Shown here one piece after another: positions 6,268 to 10,353 of a stretch of DNA of 10,353 bases (positions are counted from its first letter, which is position 1; each line of letters opens with the position of its first letter). A model generated the notes under the pieces. That model made no database searches, was not told the origin of the DNA, and saw nothing but the letters and a program-made list of their open reading frames with translations. The stretch is taken from assembly GCA_030642335.1 (NCBI GenBank), contig DAOWNX010000013.1, forward strand, positions 1 to 10,353, read 5' to 3'. This stretch comes from Caldisericota bacterium (GTDB lineage: Bacteria; Caldisericota; Caldisericia; Caldisericales; Caldisericaceae). A program made the translations under genes and the position numbers.

Positions 6268-6372
6268 ATGAAAATAAAATCAAATTTTTCTAAGTGCTTT
6301 CTTGCTGCTACTGCAAGAAAGTTGTCAAGTATATGTAGCATACATCTCAAAGGAGGTTTTTATTATGGGTAA
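6268..6372 (+). CDS. Possible leader ORF upstream of gdh (34 codons)
   Basis: Reading frame from ATG 6268 to TAA 6370-6372, beginning MKIKSNFSKCFLAATARK and ending GGFYYG. Its ATG is 8 nt past the gdh -10 box, so it would be read from a leaderless 5' end; no SD precedes it. It runs through the leader hairpin and the gdh SD and overlaps the first 8 nt of gdh in another frame. A ribosome on it would unfold the hairpin and occupy the gdh initiation site. The peptide is not rich in any one amino acid and resembles no family I recognise. It may be chance; listed because of its position. Confidence 0.3.
   Translation: MKIKSNFSKCFLAATARKLSSICSIHLKGGFYYG
6297..6321 (+). promoter_or_regulatory. Leader hairpin in the gdh 5' UTR
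   Basis: Perfect 9-bp stem CTTTCTTGC (6297-6305) / GCAAGAAAG (6313-6321) with a 7-nt loop, followed by no T-run, so it is not an intrinsic terminator. A smaller stem ATGTA/TACAT (6333-6345) lies between it and the SD. Possible mRNA stability or translational control element; no known riboswitch class recognised. Confidence 0.45.
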
Positions 6373-7612
6373 AACATGGTTTGAAGTAGCACAGGAAAGG
6401 ATCCAGATTGCTGGTGAAAAATTGGGCACATTTCCAGAAATTATTGAAATTCTCAGACATCCTCTTCGTTCACTTCAAGTTTCTATTCCTGTAAAAATGG
6501 ATAACGGTAAGACAAAGATTTTTACAGGTTTTAGAGTACAGCATAACGATGCTTGTGGACCAACAAAGGGCGGTATCAGATTCCACCCAAATGAAACATT
6601 CGATGATGTGAAAGCACTTGCGACACTTATGACGTTGAAGTGCGCTGTGGTAGGAATTCCATACGGTGGTTCAAAAGGTGGAATTATTTGTAATCCGAAG
6701 GAAATGTCTCAAGGAGAGATTGAGAGAATGAGTCGCGGATATATTGATGCGATTGCTCGTTTTATCGGACCTGATAAAGATATTCCTGCACCAGATGTGT
6801 ATACGAATCCACAGATTATGGCATGGATGGTAGATGAGTACGAAAAAATTGTGGGGCACAAAGCACCTGGTGTTATCACAGGAAAACCTCTTATTGTTGG
6901 CGGTGCCAAAGGCAGAGGAAATGCTACTGCAATGGGTGGTTTATATACGACAAGGGAAGCTGCAAAGGTGATCGGGCTTGATATAAAGAGTGCGACTGCG
7001 GCTATTCAAGGATACGGTAATGCAGGTTCATTTGCTGCAAAATTACTTTATAAAGATGGCGTGAAGATTGTTGCTGCAACAGATTCTAAAGGTGGTGTAT
7101 ACAATCCTGATGGCATTGATCCCTTTGCTCTTTATGATTATAAGGCAGAACATCGTACCGTAAAGGGATTTCCTGGCGCACAGGACATTAGTAATGAAGC
7201 ATTACTTGAACTCGATGTTGATATTCTTGTTCCAGCTGCATTACAGGCACAAATTACAGGGGAGAATGCATTACGGATTAAAGCTAAGATTATTACAGAA
7301 CTTGCAAATGGTCCTGTGACACCTGAAGCTGACCCAATTCTTACTCAAAATAACGTACTTGTTATTCCTGATATTCTTGCAAATGCTGGTGGAGTAACAG
7401 TTTCTTATTTTGAATGGGTACAGAATGTATACGGTTATTACTGGGCAGAAAAAGAAACATATGAAAAACTTGAGCGAATTATGAAAGACGCATTTCATAG
7501 GACGCATGAGATGTTTAAACAGAATGAAGGTGGCATTACAATGAGAATGGCAACAGATATGGTTGCTGTGGAACGTGTTGCAGAAGCTATAAAGATAAAA
7601 GGCTGGGCATAA
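6365..7612 (+). CDS. gdhA: Glutamate dehydrogenase
   Basis: Interconverts glutamate and 2-oxoglutarate plus ammonia with NAD(P). 415 residues, the usual length of the hexameric bacterial/archaeal type. Seen: substrate-site GPTKGGIRFHP (65-75) with K68; catalytic-lysine motif PYGGSKGGI (99-107) with K104; KDIPAPDVYTN (138-148) with D144; KGRGNATAMGG (182-192); Rossmann loop GYGNAGS (216-222) with an acidic D240 ending strand 2, as in NAD-using and dual-specificity enzymes; and ANAGGVTVSYFEW (339-351). Cofactor preference is not settled by eye. The start at 6365 has a textbook AAAGGAGGT 7 nt upstream and matches family N-termini; a TTG 63 nt upstream in frame has no SD and is not used here. In amino-acid fermenters GDH regenerates 2-oxoglutarate for transaminases, which fits the oxidoreductase/kinase operon that follows. 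The transcript ends in a strong terminator. Confidence 0.95.
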   Translation: MGKTWFEVAQERIQIAGEKLGTFPEIIEILRHPLRSLQVSIPVKMDNGKTKIFTGFRVQHNDACGPTKGGIRFHPNETFDDVKALATLMTLKCAVVGIPYGGSKGGIICNPKEMSQGEIERMSRGYIDAIARFIGPDKDIPAPDVYTNPQIMAWMVDEYEKIVGHKAPGVITGKPLIVGGAKGRGNATAMGGLYTTREAAKVIGLDIKSATAAIQGYGNAGSFAAKLLYKDGVKIVAATDSKGGVYNPDGIDPFALYDYKAEHRTVKGFPGAQDISNEALLELDVDILVPAALQAQITGENALRIKAKIITELANGPVTPEADPILTQNNVLVIPDILANAGGVTVSYFEWVQNVYGYYWAEKETYEKLERIMKDAFHRTHEMFKQNEGGITMRMATDMVAVERVAEAIKIKGWA

Positions 7613-7646
7613 ATAAAAATGGGGGGTTAAAGCCCCCATTTTTATT
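7612..7646 (+). terminator. Rho-independent terminator after gdh
   Basis: A 14-bp perfect stem pairs 7612-7625 (ending ATGGGGG) with 7633-7646 (CCCCCATTTTTATT) around a 7-nt loop GTTAAAG. It begins at the last base of the gdh stop codon and carries a T-rich 3' arm. It ends just before the SD of the butyrate kinase gene, leaving no room for a promoter between them, so some readthrough may feed the next operon. Confidence 0.88.
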
Positions 7647-7661
7647 GAGAGGAGATAGTAA

Positions 7662-8735
7662 ATGGAACGTATCCTTGTTGTTAACCCGGGATCTACCTCA
7701 ACAAAAACTGCTGTGTTTCAAGATGAAAAAGAAATATTCAATGAAACTATTCGACATAGCGCTGATGAGATTAAGCAGTATAAAAAAATTATTGATCAGC
7801 ATGAATTTAGAACAAAACTTATTCTTGGCATCCTAAAGAGCAAAGGCGTGTTGTTGGAAGAAATTTCTGCGATTGGAGCAAGAGGAGGATTACTCCACCC
7901 TCTTGAATCTGGTACGTACCTGGTGAACGAAGATATGATTAACGATCTAAGCAGCGCAAGATACGGAGAGCATGCGTCAAATCTTGGTGCTATTATTGCG
8001 CATGTTTTTTCAACACAAATAGGCAAACCTGCTTTTATTGTTGACCCTGTTATTGTTGATGAGATGAATGAAATTGCAAAGATTTCTGGTTTTAAAGGGA
8101 TTAAGAGAGTGTCTATATGGCATGCTTTAAACCAAAAGTTTATTGCGCGGCAAGCCGCAAAAGAACTAGGAAAGACATATAAAGATGCGAATCTTATTGT
8201 TGTGCACCTTGGTGGGGGTATATCTATTGCAGCGCACTGCAAAGGAAAAGCAGTTGATGTAAATAATGCTTTAAATGGCGACGGGCCATTTTCTCCTGAA
8301 CGTGCAGGTGGATTACCTTTAATAGGTCTTGTAAATCTTTGTTATTCAAAAAAATATACTTATGAAGAAATGAAGAAGAACCTTACAGGTAAAGGTGGGC
8401 TTGTTTCTCAATTAGATATAAACTCTGCAATTGAGGTAGAAAAAAGGATAAAAGATGGAGACAAACACGCGAAACTTGTGTACGAAGCAATGGCATACCA
8501 GATTGCAAAGACAATTGGCGAAATGAGTACTGTATTACAAGGAAATGTCGATGCTATTGTTATTACCGGGGGTATCGCTTATTCTAAGATATTAACTGAG
8601 TGGATAAAGGAAAGGGTGTCATTTATTGCGCCTGTAAAAGTTTATCCTGGCGAAGATGAACTAAGTGCAATTGCACAAGGCGTATTGAGGGTTATAAGAA
8701 AAGAAGAAGAGATGAAGCTGTATGAAAGTGTTTGA
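7662..8735 (+). CDS. buk: Butyrate kinase (acetokinase superfamily)
   Basis: Cytoplasmic kinase that makes ATP from butyryl phosphate or branched-chain acyl phosphates and ADP. 357 residues, matching Buk (about 355) and shorter than acetate kinase (about 400). Seen: phosphate-1 motif NPGSTSTK (8-15); ARGGLLHP (73-80); VDPVIVDEM (127-135); phosphate-2 HLGGGISI (182-189), followed by NGDGPFSPERAG (205-216); LTGKGGL near 240-247; and the C-terminal adenosine-side ITGGIAYS. First gene of a compact operon with a 2-oxoacid:ferredoxin oxidoreductase, so the natural substrate may be isobutyryl/isovaleryl phosphate from Val/Leu breakdown; the phosphotransacylase that makes it is not in the window. GAGAGGAGA precedes the ATG by about 6 nt, immediately after the gdh terminator. 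The 3' end overlaps the next gene by 14 nt in a different frame, implying coupling. Confidence 0.93.
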   Translation: MERILVVNPGSTSTKTAVFQDEKEIFNETIRHSADEIKQYKKIIDQHEFRTKLILGILKSKGVLLEEISAIGARGGLLHPLESGTYLVNEDMINDLSSARYGEHASNLGAIIAHVFSTQIGKPAFIVDPVIVDEMNEIAKISGFKGIKRVSIWHALNQKFIARQAAKELGKTYKDANLIVVHLGGGISIAAHCKGKAVDVNNALNGDGPFSPERAGGLPLIGLVNLCYSKKYTYEEMKKNLTGKGGLVSQLDINSAIEVEKRIKDGDKHAKLVYEAMAYQIAKTIGEMSTVLQGNVDAIVITGGIAYSKILTEWIKERVSFIAPVKVYPGEDELSAIAQGVLRVIRKEEEMKLYESV

Positions 8736-9423
8736 TGTAAAATCGCTTTTGGATAAAGAATCACAGATTTTTGGTGGGAAAATTGGTTCTGGTAAGACAG
8801 AAATTGCGGTAAACATTGCAATCAAGATGTCAGAACAAAATATACCTAATGTACTCTTTGATATGGATATCGTCAAACCATATGTCAGAATAAGAGACCT
8901 AAAGAATGAAATATCGATGTATGATGACATAGAGATTGTTTCTCCCCCTGATGTTACAAGAAAAATTGATCTTCCTATTCTCCCTCCGCATATTATCAGT
9001 AAATTGATGGGAAAAGATAAGCAAAAGATACTGGATATTGGCGGAGATCCTTATGGTGCAGGTGCTATTGCCCAATTCAAAAATTTGTTTCCTGAAGGAA
9101 GCTATAATTTCTTTTTTGTTGTTAATACAAGACGTCCCGAAACCTCAAATACAAAGGAAATAATTAAAGCAATGGCGCAAATTCAAGGTGCATCAAAACT
9201 TGCAATAAATGCTCTTGTTTTTAACACACACCTGAGGTGGGAAACAACAGAGCAAGTTATACGGAATGAGTATAAAATTGTAAAGGATGTTTCAGAAGAG
9301 ACAAAAATTCCAATTTACTTTGCTTGTGTCGATGAAAAGCATCAAAATCTTGTTAGAGATTTAAATTTACCAATTTTACCATTAAAACTGTTTGTTAATC
9401 CTCTTCCTCGGCTGGGAGAGTAG
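8722..9423 (+). CDS. SIMIBI-type (CobQ/MinD/ParA-like) P-loop ATPase of unknown role in the oxidoreductase operon
   Basis: 233 residues. Seen: Walker A GKIGSGKT (19-26); FDMDIVKPYVRIRDL (46-60), a DxDxxxPxxRxR segment as in MinD/ParA/CobQ-like P-loop proteins; SPPDVTRKIDLPILPP (74-89); Walker B-like ILDIGGDPYGAGAIAQ (103-118); and FFVVNTRRPET (131-141). I recall relatives with the same DLDIVNPYFRSRE and DIGGD segments being labelled only as CobQ/MinD/ParA nucleotide-binding domain proteins. Cobalamin synthesis is not suggested by the neighbours. It lies between butyrate kinase (14-nt overlap) and the ferredoxin subunit (15-nt gap), so it is surely cotranscribed with the oxidoreductase; an assembly or cofactor-loading role, as with other SIMIBI ATPases, is a guess. 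Its TAG stop is followed in frame by the ferredoxin ATG. ATG 8722 is the first usable start; it lacks a strong SD, consistent with coupling to buk. Confidence 0.8.
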   Translation: MKVFDVKSLLDKESQIFGGKIGSGKTEIAVNIAIKMSEQNIPNVLFDMDIVKPYVRIRDLKNEISMYDDIEIVSPPDVTRKIDLPILPPHIISKLMGKDKQKILDIGGDPYGAGAIAQFKNLFPEGSYNFFFVVNTRRPETSNTKEIIKAMAQIQGASKLAINALVFNTHLRWETTEQVIRNEYKIVKDVSEETKIPIYFACVDEKHQNLVRDLNLPILPLKLFVNPLPRLGE

Positions 9424-9438
9424 CTAAAAGGAGGCAGT

Positions 9439-9666
9439 ATGGAGAAAAAAGTTTTAGTTAATGAAGAGAGATGCAAGAGCTGCGGGCTCTGTGTTTCCGT
9501 ATGCCCAAAACATGTACTAAGAATCGCAGAAAAACTAAATTCAAAAGGTTATCATCCTGTGGAGTTGTTTGACAATGAGAATTGTATTTCATGTGGGTTT
9601 TGTTATTTGATCTGTCCGGATGAAGCGATTGCAGAAGTAAGAAGACCAGAGCCTGTGAAAAGGTAA
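9439..9666 (+). CDS. korD: 2x[4Fe-4S] ferredoxin subunit of 2-oxoacid:ferredoxin oxidoreductase (delta)
   Basis: 75-residue ferredoxin that carries electrons from the thiamine-pyrophosphate site of the oxidoreductase toward free ferredoxin. It has two complete CxxCxxCxxxCP clusters: C12, C15, C18, C22 with P23, and C49, C52, C55, C59 with P60, spaced as in stand-alone delta subunits of KOR/VOR enzymes. AAAGGAGG (9427-9434) lies 4 nt before the ATG. It directly precedes the alpha-subunit gene (11-nt gap with its own SD), the usual delta-alpha-beta-gamma order. VorD would be an equally suitable name, since the 2-oxoacid specificity is unproven. Confidence 0.88.
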   Translation: MEKKVLVNEERCKSCGLCVSVCPKHVLRIAEKLNSKGYHPVELFDNENCISCGFCYLICPDEAIAEVRRPEPVKR

Positions 9667-9677
9667 GGAGAGAGGTT

Positions 9678-10160
9678 ATGGGAGAAAAAACATTAATGAA
9701 AGGTTCTGAAGTAATAGCAGAGGCAGCCATAAGAGCAGGTTGTATGGCTTTTTTCGGATATCCTATTACACCTCAAAATGAAGTACCGGAATATTTTAGC
9801 CGGCAGATGCCTAAACTCGGAAGGGTATTTTTGCAGGCAGGAAGTGAAGTGGCTGCAATCAATATGGTTTACGGTGCAGCTTGTACGGGCACAAGAGTCA
9901 TTACGACTTCTTCAAGCCCGGGTATTAGTTTAATGCACGAAGGTTTTAGTTATATTGCAAATTCAGATGTCCCATGCGTGGTTGTCAATGCAATGAGGGG
10001 AGGGCCTGGTCTTGGTGATATTGCACCGGCTCAAGCTGATTATTCCCAGGCAGTTAAAGGAGGAGGACATGGCGATTACCATTCCATTGTTATTGCACCT
10101 CATACCTTACAGGAAGAAGCAGATTTAATGTTTGATGCATTTGACCTTGCCGATAAATAG
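9678..10160 (+). CDS. vorB: 2-oxoacid:ferredoxin oxidoreductase alpha subunit, N-terminal fragment ending at an in-frame TAG
   Basis: First 160 residues of the VorB/KorA-type subunit, which supplies the pyrimidine-side domain binding thiamine pyrophosphate in enzymes that turn 2-oxoacids plus CoA into acyl-CoA, CO2 and reduced ferredoxin. Seen: LMKGSEVIAEAAIRAGC; FFGYPITPQNEVPEY (25-39); SEVAAINMVYGAA (56-68); TTSSSPGISLMHEG (76-89); MRGGPGLGDIAPAQADY (105-121); KGGGHGDYHSIVIAPHT. All are intact family landmarks. The frame ends at DLADK-TAG, where relatives as I know them read DLADKYRNPV and continue for roughly 190 residues. The same frame carries on after the TAG with recognisable family sequence, described in the next entries. 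Either the subunit is made as two polypeptides or the gene is broken. The SD (AAGGAGAGAGG, 9664-9674) is strong. NCBI-style names for this family are VorB or KorA; valine-type 2-oxoacids are suggested only by the butyrate kinase neighbour. Confidence 0.85.
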   Translation: MGEKTLMKGSEVIAEAAIRAGCMAFFGYPITPQNEVPEYFSRQMPKLGRVFLQAGSEVAAINMVYGAACTGTRVITTSSSPGISLMHEGFSYIANSDVPCVVVNAMRGGPGLGDIAPAQADYSQAVKGGGHGDYHSIVIAPHTLQEEADLMFDAFDLADK

Positions 10161-10166
10161 AGGAGG
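10161..10166 (+). promoter_or_regulatory. Ribosome binding site directly after the TAG of the vorB N-terminal part
   Basis: AGGAGG starts at the base after the TAG and lies 9 nt before GTG 10176, a workable SD distance. The ATG at 10167 touches the SD and is too close to be used. In the encoded protein these bases replace the usual Asn-Pro, so they look more like a translation signal than coding sequence. Confidence 0.55.
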
Positions 10167-10175
10167 ATGACAGTA

Positions 10176-10353
10176 GTGCTTGTAGACGGCTTGAGGGGAC
10201 AGATGATTGAACCTGTGGAATTTAAGGAATGGGGTGACGTAAAAAAATTTAAAGCACGTGATTGGGCAACAGTGGGCCAACGGGATAGCGACAACCGAAA
10301 ACACATGACATCGCTTGACACACTTCGGGACGGGATAGCAACGATGAATCTTC
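10176..10353 (+). CDS. vorB: 2-oxoacid:ferredoxin oxidoreductase alpha subunit, C-terminal part (restart), partial at right edge
   Basis: Continues the same frame as the upstream fragment (multiple of three from 9678) and reads LVDGLRGQMIEPVEF, then ARDWATVGQRDSDNRKHMTS, matching the family segment usually written DGLIGQMMEPVEFP...WATTG...N. 59 whole codons lie inside the window with no stop, and the sequence runs off the right edge. GTG 10176 is chosen because AGGAGG stands 9 nt upstream. If translated, this polypeptide would begin in the last beta-strand of the pyrimidine domain and would have to associate with the upstream 160-residue piece. The last 100 bases look less AT-rich than the window generally. 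Alternatives are a pseudogene remnant or TAG readthrough. Confidence 0.6.
   Translation, partial: MLVDGLRGQMIEPVEFKEWGDVKKFKARDWATVGQRDSDNRKHMTSLDTLRDGIATMNL

Noticed and set aside
6297..6321. Intrinsic terminator or attenuator before gdh
   Set aside because: The stem is not followed by a T-run and has only moderate GC content, so it should not terminate on its own.
6302..6364. Upstream TTG start extending glutamate dehydrogenase by 21 residues
   Set aside because: The TTG is inside the leader hairpin with no SD, while ATG 6365 has AAAGGAGGT at ideal distance and fits family N-termini.
7796..8242. 148-codon reverse frame inside butyrate kinase
   Set aside because: It lies wholly within buk, whose motifs are intact, and shows no recognisable protein pattern or convincing SD.
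10158..10160. Genome-wide amber reassignment or pyrrolysine at the TAG in vorB
   Set aside because: TAG ends the DUF554 gene at normal family length (a TAA follows five codons later) and ends the P-loop gene, and most other genes use TAA; the SD-GTG restart is a simpler explanation. Local readthrough is not excluded.
1..10353. tRNA or rRNA genes, CRISPR array, insertion sequences or phage genes
   Set aside because: No cloverleaf-like or rRNA stretches, no regularly spaced direct repeats, and no transposase, integrase or terminal inverted repeats were seen.

Overview
The window is AT-rich bacterial DNA with strong AAGGAGG-type Shine-Dalgarno (SD) sites and consensus sigma-70-like promoters. 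Its gene content points to an anaerobe that ferments amino acids: glutamate dehydrogenase, an acyl-CoA dehydrogenase, butyrate kinase, and a ferredoxin-linked 2-oxoacid oxidoreductase. The lineage cannot be fixed by eye. Clostridia-like, Thermotogota-like or Caldisericota-like bacteria would all fit; this is inference from gene content only.

Left part (1-2011, minus strand): the first 385 residues of a dihydrolipoamide dehydrogenase run off the left edge. Upstream lie a perfect palindromic terminator and a two-gene unit, an ArsR-type regulator followed by a CxxC-containing carboxymuconolactone-decarboxylase/AhpD-like protein. The ArsR promoter is a perfect TTGACA-N16-TATAAT. A 28-bp inverted repeat covers its -35 and spacer, which suggests autoregulation.

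Middle part (2012-6226): a DUF554 membrane protein (plus) converges with, and overlaps by 24 bp, an ABC-F ATPase (minus). A short divergent promoter region separates the ABC-F gene from an acyl-CoA dehydrogenase, which is coupled by a 1-nt stop/start overlap to a deoxynucleoside kinase.

Right part (6227-10353, plus): glutamate dehydrogenase has its own promoter, a roughly 100-nt leader with a hairpin and a possible 34-codon leader ORF, and a strong terminator. Just after the terminator begins a tightly packed operon: butyrate kinase, a SIMIBI-type P-loop ATPase, a 2x[4Fe-4S] ferredoxin subunit and the alpha subunit (VorB/KorA) of a 2-oxoacid:ferredoxin oxidoreductase. Together these fit amino-acid fermentation: transamination onto 2-oxoglutarate with glutamate recycled by GDH, oxidative decarboxylation of 2-oxoacids to acyl-CoA with reduced ferredoxin, then ATP formation from acyl phosphate. 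The phosphotransacylase is not in the window.

Points that most deserve a second look: (1) the VorB-like gene is interrupted by an in-frame TAG at a position normally Tyr, followed at once by AGGAGG and a well-spaced GTG that restarts the same frame, so it is either a gene fission or a broken gene; (2) three ATGs lie 6-9 nt after consensus -10 boxes with no SD (arsR, the DUF554 gene and a leader ORF before gdh), suggesting leaderless mRNAs; (3) the uncharacterised P-loop ATPase inside the oxidoreductase operon. No tRNA, rRNA, CRISPR array or insertion sequence was recognised.
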